The notes: generated by a model from the sequence alone, not told the origin. Positions 26,782 through 36,926 are shown, numbered from the stretch's first letter. The stretch: DNA of 64,000 nt from Psychromonas ossibalaenae ATCC BAA-1528 (GCF_000381745.1 NZ_KB906970.1:1-64000); one strand, 5' to 3'. Numbers and translations are program-made.

Positions 26782-27597
26782 ACTATGAACAGGGCAGGCT
26801 AGTGAAAATTGTTTTTTATCCTGCCAGCGCAGCATGGTTAAGCTGTTTCCCCATACACAGCCGGTATCTAATCCGTATACACCATTTTTACTGACTTTGC
26901 CTAATAACGCAGCCCAGTGCCCGAAAAGTATCTCACTGCTTTGATCCAGCGTGTTTATTTCAAACCAGGGTTTAAGAGAGCCGCTGTCGGTCTGCTCCGG
27001 TGCTAATTTATTTTCAAATTCTAAAGAGCCGTCTAAAAAGCAGTAACGCATGCGCGTAAATACATTAATGATAAAGCGTAAGCGTTCTATATCCTGTAAC
27101 TGTTCGTCCCATGACTGCGGATGATTGCCGTACATATCCTCAAGCAGCTGTTTGTAGTTTTCACTATGCAGTTCTAATTCGACCTCTTGTGCATATTTTT
27201 CAGCTTGTGGAATGGTCCACTGCGGGGAAATACCTGCATGCACCATCACAAAATCAAATTCTGGATGGCGAAGCAGCAGCGGCTGCAGACGAAGCCATTT
27301 CAGCAGTTCGTCGCAGTCTGGTGCATTTAATAAATCAGTTAGCTGGTCTCTTTCTTTATTGCGGTGAATCCCCTGATGGATAGCCAGTAGATGTAAATCA
27401 TGATTGCCTAATACAACTTTAGCGCTGTCCCCTAAGCCTTTAACAAACCTTAGTGTCTGCAGTGATTTTGGGCCGCGTGCAACTAGATCTCCAGTTAACC
27501 AGAGTTCGTCACATGCGGGGTCAAAGTCGGCCATTGTTAACAGCTGCTGCAGTTCGTCACAGCATCCCTGGATATCTCCAACAATATAAGTTGCCAT
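26776..27597 (-). CDS. apaH: Diadenosine tetraphosphatase (symmetrical)
   Basis: A metallophosphoesterase of 273 aa that splits Ap4A into two ADP and also removes Np4 caps from RNA. Metal-binding motifs are GDIQGCCDEL, LTGDLVARGPKS, LGNHDLH and the later HAG/FGHWAAL blocks. Its ATG overlaps the rsmA stop (TAATG), showing coupling. In E. coli apaG lies between rsmA and apaH; here it is missing from this position. Confidence 0.96.
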   Translation of the reverse strand: MATYIVGDIQGCCDELQQLLTMADFDPACDELWLTGDLVARGPKSLQTLRFVKGLGDSAKVVLGNHDLHLLAIHQGIHRNKERDQLTDLLNAPDCDELLKWLRLQPLLLRHPEFDFVMVHAGISPQWTIPQAEKYAQEVELELHSENYKQLLEDMYGNHPQSWDEQLQDIERLRFIINVFTRMRYCFLDGSLEFENKLAPEQTDSGSLKPWFEINTLDQSSEILFGHWAALLGKVSKNGVYGLDTGCVWGNSLTMLRWQDKKQFSLACPVHSE

Positions 27598-28412
27598 TAT
27601 TTTGCGTTCAGCTGCTGATCATAAACATAGTTAGCTACTTTAACATACTCTTCGACGGTAATATTTTCAGCACGCTTGCCCGTATCAATACCAATTTCCT
27701 GCAGCTGCTCTACGGTTAATAAATCTCTCCAGCCGTTACGTATGGTTTTACGGCGCTGATTGAAAGCCATTGAACATACCTGGTTTAATACTTTCAAACT
27801 TTTAGCAGCAAACGGTGGTGTATCATAGGGTTCTAAACGTACTACTGCTGATTCAACTTTAGGAGCAGGTATAAAGGCCGTAGGCGGTACTTCTAAGACA
27901 GGAATAACTTTGCAGTAATACTGCGCCATGACACTTAAGCGTCCGTAAGCTTTACAGTCAGGTCCGGCGCACAGGCGGTTAACCACTTCTTTCTGCAGCA
28001 TAAAATGCATATCAGAAATTTTATCGGCATATTCAAACAGGTGAAACATTAACGGAGTTGATATGTTGTACGGCAGGTTACCAAAGACACGAAGCTGCTT
28101 ATCTTCACTGGCTAGCTGACCAAAATCAAACTGCATTGCATCAGCTTGAGTGATATTGAGCTTATCAGCTAAAGTCGGGTGTTTGGCTAGGCGTTCGGCT
28201 AGATCTCGATCCAGCTCTACCACATTTAAACGATTCACTTTCGAAGCCACCGGCTCCGTCAGCGCGCCTAAACCTGGTCCGATTTCTACAATATTATCGT
28301 CACTTTGCGGTGCAATCGCGGCCACAATCGAATCAATAATATAATCGTCGTGTAAGAAGTTCTGGCCGAACCGTTTACGGGCGGTGTGGCCTAGGTGTGT
28401 TTTATCATTCAT
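27597..28412 (-). CDS. rsmA: 16S rRNA dimethyladenosine transferase (KsgA)
   Basis: A 271-aa methyltransferase that dimethylates A1518 and A1519 of 16S rRNA. SAM-binding motifs are [12 protein letters not shown] at the N-terminus, [27 protein letters not shown], and the catalytic [25 protein letters not shown] is the C-terminal family block. It is between pdxA and apaH. Confidence 0.97.
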   Translation of the reverse strand: MNDKTHLGHTARKRFGQNFLHDDYIIDSIVAAIAPQSDDNIVEIGPGLGALTEPVASKVNRLNVVELDRDLAERLAKHPTLADKLNITQADAMQFDFGQLASEDKQLRVFGNLPYNISTPLMFHLFEYADKISDMHFMLQKEVVNRLCAGPDCKAYGRLSVMAQYYCKVIPVLEVPPTAFIPAPKVESAVVRLEPYDTPPFAAKSLKVLNQVCSMAFNQRRKTIRNGWRDLLTVEQLQEIGIDTGKRAENITVEEYVKVANYVYDQQLNAK

Positions 28413-28437
28413 TGTAATTTTGCCTTGTTTCTTACTT

Positions 28438-29421
28438 TCAATTTTTATTTTGTATCATGGTGATCGCTTCGTTGACCGCGCATAGTAAACTGCCTGCATC
28501 GGCTTTACCAGTGGCGGCTAAATCTAATGCCGTGCCGTGGTCAACGGATGTGCGGATAAACGGTAACCCTAGGGTGATATTAACTGACTTTCCAAAACCT
28601 TTGTATTTTAAAACAGGTAAACCCTGATCGTGATACATAGCTAATACTGCATCAGCCTCTTTAAGGTATTTTTCCTGGAACAGTGTATCAGCCGGTAATG
28701 GGCCAATTAAGTTAATATTCTGCTGACGCAGTTTTTCTAGTGTCGGTTCAATGGTATCAATCTCTTCACGTCCCATATGCCCGCTCTCACCGGCATGCGG
28801 GTTTAAACCGCAGACATAAATACGCGGCTGTTTAATGCCGTATTTTACCTGTAGTTCTTCATTTAAAATATGAACAATTTCCGACAGACGTTTCTCCGTA
28901 ATGGCGTTAGAGACATCAGCAAGAGGTAAGTGAGTGGTTACTAATGCGACACGTAGTCCGGTTGTAGCCAGCATCATGACCACTAAATCAATATCAGCTT
29001 GTTCAGCAAAGAATTCGGTATGTCCGCTGAAGGTAACACCGGCGTCATTAATAATGCCTTTATGTACTGGTGCTGTCACAACGGCGGAAAACTCACCGGA
29101 TAAACAGCCTTGGCTGGCAAATTTAAGGGTATCGAGAACAAACTGGCCGTTTGCTGAATTCAACTTTCCTGCTTGGACATCTTGTGCCAGCGGCATGTGC
29201 GCAACCGTTAATCTACCGGGCTGCGAAACCTCTGCTGGTCTTTGCGCATCATAATCAAGCAGTGTTACTTTTTCATTGAGTAATGATGCTCGCTCTGCCA
29301 GCAGGTATTTATCTGTGCAGATAACCAGCTCAACAGGCCATTTTTGCTGAGCTAAGCGAAGCATTAAATCCGGGCCGATACCGCTTGGTTCACCTGCGGT
29401 AATGATTAAACGCTTAATCAT
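28438..29421 (-). CDS. pdxA: 4-hydroxythreonine-4-phosphate dehydrogenase
   Basis: PdxA, 327 aa, oxidises 4-phosphohydroxythreonine in pyridoxal phosphate synthesis. The family blocks [54 protein letters not shown] (metal-binding His) and [12 protein letters not shown] (metal-binding His) are all visible. Its ATG overlaps the surA stop by one base (TAATG). Confidence 0.97.
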   Translation of the reverse strand: MIKRLIITAGEPSGIGPDLMLRLAQQKWPVELVICTDKYLLAERASLLNEKVTLLDYDAQRPAEVSQPGRLTVAHMPLAQDVQAGKLNSANGQFVLDTLKFASQGCLSGEFSAVVTAPVHKGIINDAGVTFSGHTEFFAEQADIDLVVMMLATTGLRVALVTTHLPLADVSNAITEKRLSEIVHILNEELQVKYGIKQPRIYVCGLNPHAGESGHMGREEIDTIEPTLEKLRQQNINLIGPLPADTLFQEKYLKEADAVLAMYHDQGLPVLKYKGFGKSVNITLGLPFIRTSVDHGTALDLAATGKADAGSLLCAVNEAITMIQNKN

Positions 29422-30740
29422 TATTGTGCCTCAATAATATAATTGGGATTATTTATTTTAATATAAGCTTCCTGACGAATTTCGTTCATCCATGCATAAA
29501 CTTCTGCCGGAAAACGCTGTTTAAATATAATGCCGTAAGCTTTTTGTTTGGTTGCCTGTTCTGTTGTATCTGATTCGCGTTTATCCATAACCTGCAGAAT
29601 GTGCCAGCCGTGCATAGTACGGAAAGGTGCACTGATTTCACCAAGAGGAAGTGACAGTGCTAGATCTCTGAACTCAGGTACATACATATTCGGATCAGCC
29701 CAGCCCAGCTCGCCGCCTTTAACCGCAGAGCCTGGATCTTGAGAGTGTTGTTTGGCTAAATCAGCGAATGATTCTGTTCCGTCAATAATGCCCTGACGGT
29801 ATTTAACCAGCAGCTGTTCGGCTTTTTTATCGCTAAGAATAATGTTAGATTTAATGAGGATATGGCGCGCATTAACTTCTTCGGTCATTACATTTTCAGA
29901 TCCCTTTTTGTCAAGAACCTTAATGATATGTATACCCAGGTCGGTCTGAAATGGACCGATTAACTCGCCTTTACTGGGGTTTTTATCTGCAAATTCGCCT
30001 GCGAATGCAGTCGGGATTTCATTCACAGAGCGCCAGCCCCAGTCACCGCCTTCCAGAGATTTTGGACCCTGTGAAAACTCAATAGCCAGATCTGAGATAT
30101 CAGTGCCGCTGTTTATTTTATCTGTTAACTGCTCAGCCTTCTGCTGAATAGCCTGCAGCTGCTCAGCAGAGCCGTTTTTATTTACTTTCAACAGGATATG
30201 CGCAAAGCGATACTTAGTGGTTTTTGCTCCCTGCTCGTTAATACGTTTTACCATCTGCTCAACTTCCTGATCAGAAATATTGATACGACGGCGTACCTGT
30301 ACCTGGCGAATTTCATTGACTGTTAATTCATTGCGGATACTGTCTACAAAGGCAGAGTAATTCTTTCCATTTGCCAGAAGCTCATCTTGATACTGCTCTA
30401 ATGTTTTACCTTCATTTTTAGCAATTTCTTCTAGTGTCTGTTCCAGTTGGGCATCGTTGATGCGCAGGCCGATACGTTCTGCAATCTGCAGCTGCAGACG
30501 GTCAGATATTAATTTATCAAGGATCTGTCTGGTTAATTTGTCACCGCTTGGTAAACTTTTACCGCTGTCCTGGTAACGTTTCTGCAGCTCTTCCTGCATA
30601 CGTATGATATCACTGCTTAATATTACCTCCTGGTTAACCACCGCTTCGATTTTATCTAATGGTTTACTCTGTGCAGTAACTTGAGGCGTCAATAGCGAGG
30701 CGCAGACCAGAGGCAAAAGAATATGTTTTATTAATTTCAT
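29421..30740 (-). CDS. surA: Periplasmic chaperone / peptidyl-prolyl isomerase SurA
   Basis: SurA, 439 aa, escorts outer-membrane proteins, including LptD, through the periplasm. A signal peptide ends at about residue 24 (LLTPQVTAQ). The chaperone N-domain ([15 protein letters not shown]) is followed by two parvulin domains at about 175-275 ([27 protein letters not shown]) and 285-390 ([29 protein letters not shown]). The C-terminal helix returns to the chaperone core. Between lptD and pdxA. Confidence 0.97.
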   Translation of the reverse strand: MKLIKHILLPLVCASLLTPQVTAQSKPLDKIEAVVNQEVILSSDIIRMQEELQKRYQDSGKSLPSGDKLTRQILDKLISDRLQLQIAERIGLRINDAQLEQTLEEIAKNEGKTLEQYQDELLANGKNYSAFVDSIRNELTVNEIRQVQVRRRINISDQEVEQMVKRINEQGAKTTKYRFAHILLKVNKNGSAEQLQAIQQKAEQLTDKINSGTDISDLAIEFSQGPKSLEGGDWGWRSVNEIPTAFAGEFADKNPSKGELIGPFQTDLGIHIIKVLDKKGSENVMTEEVNARHILIKSNIILSDKKAEQLLVKYRQGIIDGTESFADLAKQHSQDPGSAVKGGELGWADPNMYVPEFRDLALSLPLGEISAPFRTMHGWHILQVMDKRESDTTEQATKQKAYGIIFKQRFPAEVYAWMNEIRQEAYIKINNPNYIIEAQ

Positions 30741-30750
30741 TATGTATCCA

Positions 30751-33135
30751 TTATTTTAAGTAAAAAGGTCGGCCGTAATCGAATAGACCTTGTTCTCCGT
30801 CACTAAATCCGACGCCGCCTAATCCCATTAGTTCAAAAGTAAGGTTAAAACTTCGCTCTGTCTGATAGTCTTCTGTAATTGTATCAAGCGAACCATAGTA
30901 TGGAAGCATATGATTATCATAGGATAAACCCAAAGACCAGCAGCATGACTGATAATTTATTCCTATGATACTTTCATAGGCATGTTTATATTCCATATCG
31001 TAATAGTAACTGGCAAAAGATGTCCACTGAGAATTGATTGCCCAGTTTATTTTTGTGCCGAACTGATTAACTAGACTAGCGGCCTGTGTAGATGAGCTTG
31101 TGTCTTCCTGCTCTGCAATGTAACGGTAATTTAACTGCGCATAGGTATTTGAGGCCCAGCGTTTTTCAAAGGTTGAGTTTGCTCTGTTGATCACATTGCT
31201 TTCACTGTCCCATTCAATGCCGCCATGATAGAAATAATCATTTTCAAAGTTTATGTCCAGCTCTGCAATAATCGAAGAGCGGCTGGCAGTCTGATCTTCT
31301 CCGTCTGTTGTCGGCAGCTCGACCTCTGATTCTGAGAAATAAAAATTCTGACCCACAGCAAAACGCATTTTTTCTTGGCCGCGTGCATTTAAGAAGCTGC
31401 TTGATACACCTAAGGTCAACTGATTCGCATCGGCAATACGGTCATAACCTGAGTAACGATTACTACGAAACAAACCATAATAATCCTGCTGCATAGTCGT
31501 AGTATCATAAATACCTATATTTGACTGATCCTGGTAGGGGACATATAAATATTGGACTTGTGGTACTAAGGTTTGTCGGTATTGGTTATCGAATAGGGCA
31601 AAATCACGTTCAAAATTAATGCCGGAATGGATTTTAAATGAAGGGATATAACGGCTGATATTTTCATCCAGATCATTATACCAGCTGTATTTCGGCGAGT
31701 CTGGTAATGTCTGTTCATAAAAACTCAGCATGTATTTAAGCTCAGTATTAACAAACAGAGAGTTGTAATAAAGCGGCAGTGATAATTTCGGCTCCAGGTG
31801 AACACGTGTACCGCTGTAGACATTATCATCGTTATGTGCAAATTTAGATATTTCTGAATACCAGTCCAGCTGTAGGCTTTTCCAGTTAATCGGCTGATAA
31901 GCACTTAGCGCCAGCTTAGGCATTACCTTATGCGGTGTATCACCACCTCCTAAAATTTGGAAGTCCCGCACCTCAAGCTCACTGTTCCACTCCTGCTCTG
32001 TATATCTTAGTTTGGCGGTCTGCAGCAGCTGGTTATCACTGCGTGTTCCGTAGTCGGTATCGATATCACTAAAATAATAGTCATCACTTACTCGGTTGTA
32101 ATCGGCGCTAAAATGCCAGTTTTTAGCAAAACTAACATTGTGATTCCAGTGGTATAGATAACGTTCATCATTACGCAGTTGATCATCACCCAGGTATTCC
32201 GCCTGCATTTTACCTGAGCCGGCATCTAGAAGGTAGCGGTATTCAGCCGCCACTAAGGTACCACGCTTAGACATATAGGTGGGGGTAATGGTAGCATCCA
32301 TATTTTCCGCAATATTGATATATAGCGGTTGAGTTATTGTCGTGCCGTTAGTGCTTGATAACTCATATGTAGGAAATAATAATCCAGTTTTACGTTTATC
32401 GGTAAGCGGATAAGTGAAATATGGAAAGTAAAAAACCGGCACATCTTTTACTCGCAATACGGCATTGTAAGCACTGCCCATTTCTGTTTCATTATCGATA
32501 TAAAGTGTTGTGGAATCAATAGCCCAGGTATTATCCCCTGGAGGACAAGCGCTGTATGTTGAAGAGTCAAGTTCATAAAGATCCCGACCGTTATCATAAA
32601 TACGATCCGCGTTACCGCGTCCGCCCCGCCCATGAAACTGATAATCTGACTGATATAATAGTGTCTGATCGGTTTTCAACTGTCTTTCAATTGAATCAGC
32701 ATCAAGGCTCACGTCTCCGTTTATAAAATTGCTGTTGCCTTCGGCTGCTATTTTTTCCTGTTCAACAAAGTAGGTTAGTTTATCGGCAGATAAATATTTA
32801 TCTCCCTGCCTGAGCTTTACATCATCCTGGTAAATCAGTTTATCCGGATTTCCGCTTAAAGTGCGGGCTTCTATATTGACCGGAGTTTGTTCCATTGGTC
32901 GTTTATTGGGATCTACAGTTATCGGGGGAACATTCTGGTAACACTGTTTGAAGAAAAACTCCGTAGAACGAGGCTCTTTAGATGCTGATTGTGCGGGGAA
33001 CTGCTCTACAGCCTGGCTATTACCACTAAGCGTTTCATTATTAAGACTTGTATCTGATTCTGATTTTAATGCTTCATCTGCACTAGCAGCAGAAAAAGGC
33101 AGTGTAATCAAAAATAATGGTAATAATTTTAACAT
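30751..33135 (-). CDS. lptD: LPS-assembly outer-membrane protein LptD
   Basis: A 794-aa beta-barrel that with LptE inserts lipopolysaccharide into the outer leaflet. The signal peptide ends near residue 19 (TLPFSAASA). The periplasmic OstA-like jellyroll is at about 85-200 (VNIEARTLSGNPDKLIYQDDVKLRQGD type). The barrel fills the rest, with the conserved VPVFYFPYFTYPLTDKRKTGLLFP. Cysteines occur in the N-terminal part (FKQCYQN), at SACPPGD and as a CC pair near the C-terminus (NYQSCCWSLGL), as needed for the LptD disulfides. First gene of lptD-surA-pdxA-rsmA-apaH. Confidence 0.96.
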   Translation of the reverse strand: MLKLLPLFLITLPFSAASADEALKSESDTSLNNETLSGNSQAVEQFPAQSASKEPRSTEFFFKQCYQNVPPITVDPNKRPMEQTPVNIEARTLSGNPDKLIYQDDVKLRQGDKYLSADKLTYFVEQEKIAAEGNSNFINGDVSLDADSIERQLKTDQTLLYQSDYQFHGRGGRGNADRIYDNGRDLYELDSSTYSACPPGDNTWAIDSTTLYIDNETEMGSAYNAVLRVKDVPVFYFPYFTYPLTDKRKTGLLFPTYELSSTNGTTITQPLYINIAENMDATITPTYMSKRGTLVAAEYRYLLDAGSGKMQAEYLGDDQLRNDERYLYHWNHNVSFAKNWHFSADYNRVSDDYYFSDIDTDYGTRSDNQLLQTAKLRYTEQEWNSELEVRDFQILGGGDTPHKVMPKLALSAYQPINWKSLQLDWYSEISKFAHNDDNVYSGTRVHLEPKLSLPLYYNSLFVNTELKYMLSFYEQTLPDSPKYSWYNDLDENISRYIPSFKIHSGINFERDFALFDNQYRQTLVPQVQYLYVPYQDQSNIGIYDTTTMQQDYYGLFRSNRYSGYDRIADANQLTLGVSSSFLNARGQEKMRFAVGQNFYFSESEVELPTTDGEDQTASRSSIIAELDINFENDYFYHGGIEWDSESNVINRANSTFEKRWASNTYAQLNYRYIAEQEDTSSSTQAASLVNQFGTKINWAINSQWTSFASYYYDMEYKHAYESIIGINYQSCCWSLGLSYDNHMLPYYGSLDTITEDYQTERSFNLTFELMGLGGVGFSDGEQGLFDYGRPFYLK

Positions 33136-33201
33136 TTACAACTCACAAAGGTGCTTAGAAATTGAAAACGCTAAGCATATCTAAAGAAAATTTGAGCCTG
33201 C

Positions 33202-33228
33202 TATAATAGAGCAAACTTAAGTTTGCTC
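33202..33228. promoter_or_regulatory. TATAAT followed by a 20-bp perfect palindrome
   Basis: TATAAT (33202-33207) is followed by GAGCAAACTT-AAGTTTGCTC (33209-33228), a perfect 20-bp palindrome in the lptD-djlA divergent gap. It could be an operator overlapping the +1 region of a plus-strand promoter for djlA. Confidence 0.45.
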
Positions 33229-33330
33229 CAATCATTGTTAGTCATAAATATGCTAAATTCATCTGTTTTGACTAAATAATTGGCAAAACTGCAAATAGTT
33301 AGTCAAAATGTCTGCATTCTATATCGCCGA

Positions 33331-33372
33331 TCCACTTGCTGATTTCTGCATTTTCAAGTGGACTGGGTATAT
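33331..33372 (+). repeat. Interspersed hairpin repeat, copy 3
   Basis: TCCACTTG (33331-33338) pairs with CAAGTGGA (33355-33362) around CTGATTTCTGCATTTT, followed by CTGGGTATA. The same loop occurs in the copy at 8532. Confidence 0.65.
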
Positions 33373-33406
33373 TCATACACTTCTATTTTATAAGGTATTT
33401 CTGGTT

Positions 33407-34204
33407 ATGCGTATTTGGGGAAAAATACTCGGCGGTTTTTTTGGTTTTATGTTCGGGCATATATTCGGCATGTTACTGGGTATCTGGTTAGGTCATCGTT
33501 TTGACCGGGCGATGGCAATCAATTTTAATATTCAAAACGGTCTGTTTGGTAATGCTGTCAGTAGTCAAGAACGACAAAAGCTCTTTTTTGACACTACATT
33601 TTCGGTAATGGGACATCTTGCGAAAGCAAAAGGCCAGGTGACACAGACTGATATTCAAGTGGCTAATGCTTATATGGATCAAATGCGCCTGCAGGGTGAA
33701 GCCCGCAGTCAGGCTCAGGCCTCATTTTCTTTTGGTAAAGAAGCCGATTTTCCGCTTGAAAAAGTGTTATCTGAGTTTGCACAGATGGTTAGAGGGGATC
33801 GCAATGTTCTGCAGATGTTTTTAGGTATTCAAGTACAGGTTGCATACTCCGACGGGACGCTGCATGACAATGAAAAAAATATTTTATATACGATTGCTGA
33901 ATTACTGGGTTTTTCCCGTTTTGAGTTAGACAGATTACTACAGATGTTCGAAGGACAGCAGCATTTCCATCAGGGGCAGCAGCCGCAGGCTAGCGAAGAA
34001 GATTCATACAAGATCCTGGGTATTGAAGAAGGGGCTACAGATAAAGAAATTAAACGTGCTTATCGTAAATTAATGAGTCAGCATCATCCGGATAAGTTAG
34101 CTTCTAAAGGTCTGCCTGAAGAGATGATGGTTATTGCTAAAGAAAAAGCGCAGGATATCCAGCGTGCTTATGAGACGCTTCGTAAGAATCGAGGTTTTAA
34201 ATAA
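33407..34204 (+). CDS. djlA: Membrane-anchored DnaJ-like co-chaperone DjlA
   Basis: DjlA, 265 aa, a DnaK co-chaperone anchored by one N-terminal glycine-rich membrane helix (IWGKILGGFFGFMFGHIFGM). A TerB-like helical domain is at about 55-170 (LFFDTTFSVMGHLAKAKG). A C-terminal J domain covers 200-265 with SYKILGIEEGATDKEIKRAYR and the HPD motif (QHHPDKLASKG). I start at ATG 33407 to match the family; an in-frame ATG at 33308 would run through the hairpin repeat and is unlikely. Confidence 0.95.
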   Translation: MRIWGKILGGFFGFMFGHIFGMLLGIWLGHRFDRAMAINFNIQNGLFGNAVSSQERQKLFFDTTFSVMGHLAKAKGQVTQTDIQVANAYMDQMRLQGEARSQAQASFSFGKEADFPLEKVLSEFAQMVRGDRNVLQMFLGIQVQVAYSDGTLHDNEKNILYTIAELLGFSRFELDRLLQMFEGQQHFHQGQQPQASEEDSYKILGIEEGATDKEIKRAYRKLMSQHHPDKLASKGLPEEMMVIAKEKAQDIQRAYETLRKNRGFK

Positions 34205-34732
34205 ATGCTGTTGTCCCTTGTACAGCGTTATAGTTTAAAACTTGTTTTTACTTTGGCTTTGTTACTCGGGATACAAATACCTAACTTTTTACAGCAGTAT
34301 GAACATAGGTTAGATGCACATTATATTGAGGCAAAACATCAGTTACAGCAGTATCAGAATCTTGCTGATTTGTATTTTGACGGCTCCCTGCAGGCGCTGA
34401 TAACTAAACATAAAAACAGCCGCGAAAACTTGTTCCAAGATGAAGCGCTGCTTATTGAAAATTTAATGGAACGTTTTAATTACCTGCAGGAGCAGAAAGA
34501 CAGACTGCTTTCTCCTGTTAGTTCTCGCTTGTATCATTTACTCGCTAAACTGAACAGTCCTTTATTTATTGAAACAAAAAACAATTATCAGGCCGATATT
34601 GTACTGAATAAAAATGCGATAACGGTTGGTTTGATTTTTGCGCTTTTATCTACAATATTATTTGAATTGTTCTTTTATTTCATTTGTTTACTTGTAAAAA
34701 AAGTGTTTTCACCACGTTCAGTAAAACAATAG
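34205..34732 (+). CDS. DUF2937 family membrane protein
   Basis: A 175-aa protein with a hydrophobic N-terminal segment (about 12-28), a long helical middle rich in Gln/Glu likely to form a coiled coil (YEHRLDAHYIEAKHQLQQYQ), and a second membrane helix at about 137-160. This layout and sequence match the DUF2937 family, of unknown function. Its ATG follows the djlA stop directly (TAAATG), so the genes are translationally coupled. Confidence 0.78.
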   Translation: MLLSLVQRYSLKLVFTLALLLGIQIPNFLQQYEHRLDAHYIEAKHQLQQYQNLADLYFDGSLQALITKHKNSRENLFQDEALLIENLMERFNYLQEQKDRLLSPVSSRLYHLLAKLNSPLFIETKNNYQADIVLNKNAITVGLIFALLSTILFELFFYFICLLVKKVFSPRSVKQ

Positions 34733-34813
34733 ATAACCTAATTAATTGCTTAGTTTTGCATTTAACCCTTTAAATCTGTGATCTGCTTCTTTATGATGAA
34801 CTGTTAATAATTA

Positions 34814-34830
34814 ATCACCCTGATGGTGAT
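34814..34830. promoter_or_regulatory. Palindrome upstream of dapD
   Basis: ATCACC-CTGAT-GGTGAT, a perfect 6-bp inverted repeat with 5-base spacer, 37 bp before the dapD start. Possible operator; no T-run, so not a terminator. The regulator is not recognised. Confidence 0.35.
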
Positions 34831-34866
34831 AAAGTTTATTCAGACTTATAAATCGGAGCTTAATTC

Positions 34867-35895
34867 ATGTCTACATTTGCACTTGCTTTTGGTACAGCGA
34901 CTAAAAACCGTGACCAGAAAATTATTGAAGCATTTTTCCCTAACCCTCTATTAAATCCAAGTGATGATCTTGTTGCTGTTATTGCTGGCTTAGTCGGTTA
35001 TGAGCAAGGCAATCAGGAAATTGAAATTACTCCTGCAGTTGCTGAGCTGCTGGCCGCTGCTTTTAACGGTGCCAATGAAACGGCTAATGCTGATTTTGCA
35101 GCCGCCGCCGCTAAATCTTGCCAGCCGCTTGTATTAGTTATTTTAGCGTCGGACGAAGCACCAGTATCTGTTGCTCAGGGCTACCTTAAACTGCAGCTTA
35201 TCTCGCATCGTTTAGTTAAACCGCACGGTCTGGTTTTAGATGGTATTTTTGGTGTGCTGCATAATATTGCCTGGACTAATAAAGGGGCGATTGATCTCCC
35301 TGAATTAGCAGATCGTCAGATTACAGCGCGTTTAAACGGTGAAACTATCACTGTTGACTGTGTGGATAAATTCCCGAAAATGGTTGATTACATTGTGCCG
35401 AACGGTGTACGTATTGCCGATACTTCTCGTGTGCGTTTAGGTGCGCATGTTGGGGAAGGTACAACGGTAATGCATGAAGGTTTCATTAACTTTAATGCAG
35501 GTACAACGGGTGTAAGCATGGTTGAAGGACGTATTTCTGCTGGTGTTATGGTTGGCGAAGGCAGTGATATCGGCGGCGGTGCATCTATTATGGGCACATT
35601 AAGCGGTGGCGGTAAGATGGTTATCGCGATTGGTGAAAACAGTCTGCTTGGTGCTAATGCAGGCCTTGGTATCCCGCTGGGTAACCGCTGTACGATTGAA
35701 TCAGGTTTATATGTAACAGCCGGCTCGAAAATCAAGATGCTTGATAATGAAGGCAAGGAAGCCGGTTTTGCAAAAGCGCGTGAGCTGGCAAATAAAGATG
35801 ACCTGCTTTTCCGCCGCAACTCAATGACTGGACAAATTGAATGTCTAGCCAACAAAAGTGCCGTTGAATTAAACAGCATGCTGCATTCAAACTAA
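34867..35895 (+). CDS. dapD: Tetrahydrodipicolinate N-succinyltransferase (long form)
   Basis: A left-handed beta-helix transferase of 342 aa in the succinylase branch of lysine and diaminopimelate synthesis. It is the long type seen in Pseudomonas and Marinobacter, not the 274-aa E. coli form. The hexapeptide-repeat core is at about 175-300 (VRIADTSRVRLGAHVGEGTTVMHEGF, GVMVGEGSDIGGGASIMGTLSGGG). CGGAGC precedes the ATG. Single gene with its own terminator. Confidence 0.94.
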   Translation: MSTFALAFGTATKNRDQKIIEAFFPNPLLNPSDDLVAVIAGLVGYEQGNQEIEITPAVAELLAAAFNGANETANADFAAAAAKSCQPLVLVILASDEAPVSVAQGYLKLQLISHRLVKPHGLVLDGIFGVLHNIAWTNKGAIDLPELADRQITARLNGETITVDCVDKFPKMVDYIVPNGVRIADTSRVRLGAHVGEGTTVMHEGFINFNAGTTGVSMVEGRISAGVMVGEGSDIGGGASIMGTLSGGGKMVIAIGENSLLGANAGLGIPLGNRCTIESGLYVTAGSKIKMLDNEGKEAGFAKARELANKDDLLFRRNSMTGQIECLANKSAVELNSMLHSN

Positions 35896-35923
35896 CAGCT
35901 ATTTGTCTTATTAATATCGTATT

Positions 35924-35950
35924 AGGGTTACTTTTAAGTAATCCTTTTTT
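35924..35950 (+). terminator. Terminator after dapD
   Basis: AGGGTTACTT pairs with AGTAATCCTT (one G-T pair) across TTA and is followed by T6. Confidence 0.85.
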
Positions 35951-35988
35951 ATAGCGGTTGTTTATTAAAATGTACAATGGCAAATAAA

Positions 35989-36014
35989 ATAAAACCAGCA
36001 GATGCTGGTTTTAT
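35989..36014. terminator. Bidirectional terminator after yciI
   Basis: ATAAAACCAGCA and TGCTGGTTTTAT form a 12-bp palindrome, with T-run on the minus strand after yciI. Confidence 0.82.
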
Positions 36015-36040
36015 TGATGATCTAAGGGCTGCTTTAAAAA

Positions 36041-36340
36041 CTAAGGCAGAACCTTCTTAAAAGGTTTTACAATCACTTCTGCATAAATACCCGCTTCAAC
36101 ATAGGGATCTGCATCCGCCCAGGCCTGTGCATCTTGTAATGAATTAAACTCTGCAATGACGGTAGAACCGCTGAACCCGGCATCAGCAGGATCTTCGCTG
36201 TCAATCGCAGGATTTGGGCCGGCTACCAATAAACGCCCCTGATTATCCAGCTCTTGTAAACGAGTAAGGTGGGCAGGACGAGCCTGTTTACGCTGTGCTA
36301 AGCTGTTTTCAACATCTTGTGAAAAAATAACATATAACAT
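36041..36340 (-). CDS. yciI: YciI family protein
   Basis: A 99-aa ferredoxin-like alpha/beta barrel protein matching E. coli YciI ([54 protein letters not shown]). The conserved His-Asp pair of the family is present (H24 region and ADADPY); related proteins act in dehalogenation, but the YciI reaction is unknown. Next to yciB at the end of the trp group. Confidence 0.95.
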   Translation of the reverse strand: MLYVIFSQDVENSLAQRKQARPAHLTRLQELDNQGRLLVAGPNPAIDSEDPADAGFSGSTVIAEFNSLQDAQAWADADPYVEAGIYAEVIVKPFKKVLP

Positions 36341-36342
36341 AT

Positions 36343-36915
36343 TTATTCCTCTGAATTTTTATTGGCTGAAGCTTCTTTTTCCGATTCTGGAACCGGTAAG
36401 TATTTATAGATATATATACCGCTTAAAACGGTAAATGCCAGCGTAAGACCCAGCAGACCGAATACCTTGAAGTTAACCCATATTTCCATCGACAAGCTGA
36501 ATGCAACATAAACATTAACAGCACCTAACAGAGCGAAAAAAACTGCCCAGGCAAGGTTGAGGTTATTCCAGATATTATCCGGAAGAGTTAATTCTTTACC
36601 GAGCATCTGTTTGATAGCCGGCTTTTTAAAGACAAACTGAGTAACTAATAAGGCCAATGAAAACAGAGCGTAAACCACGGTTACTTTCCACTTGATAAAG
36701 ACATCATCATGCAGAACCAGCGTTAAGGTACCAAATACCATGATCATTACAAAAGTAACAATATGCATTTTTTCAAGCCTGCCGTTTTTGAAATAATTAA
36801 ACGCCAGCATAAGGCCCGTTGTCAGCATTAATGCCGCTGTTGCCGCATAAATATCGACCATTTTGTAAACCGCAAAGAAAATGATCAGTGGAATAAATTC
36901 AAAAAATTGCTTCAT
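36343..36915 (-). CDS. yciB: Inner-membrane septation protein A (YciB/IspZ)
   Basis: A 190-aa integral membrane protein with five to six membrane segments. It starts [28 protein letters not shown] and includes [24 protein letters not shown], both typical of YciB. In E. coli it interacts with envelope and division machinery. It lies two bases before yciI and 41 bp after trpA, across a hairpin. Confidence 0.95.
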   Translation of the reverse strand: MKQFFEFIPLIIFFAVYKMVDIYAATAALMLTTGLMLAFNYFKNGRLEKMHIVTFVMIMVFGTLTLVLHDDVFIKWKVTVVYALFSLALLVTQFVFKKPAIKQMLGKELTLPDNIWNNLNLAWAVFFALLGAVNVYVAFSLSMEIWVNFKVFGLLGLTLAFTVLSGIYIYKYLPVPESEKEASANKNSEE

Positions 36916-36926
36916 ATCTATCTCTA

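Noticed and set aside
33308-33406. Upstream extension of djlA
   Set aside because: It would translate the interspersed hairpin repeat; the family N-terminus begins at 33407.
35388-35879. Minus-strand frame of 163 codons within dapD
   Set aside because: Shadow of the repetitive beta-helix coding sequence; no ribosome site and Pro/Ser-rich translation typical of antisense frames.
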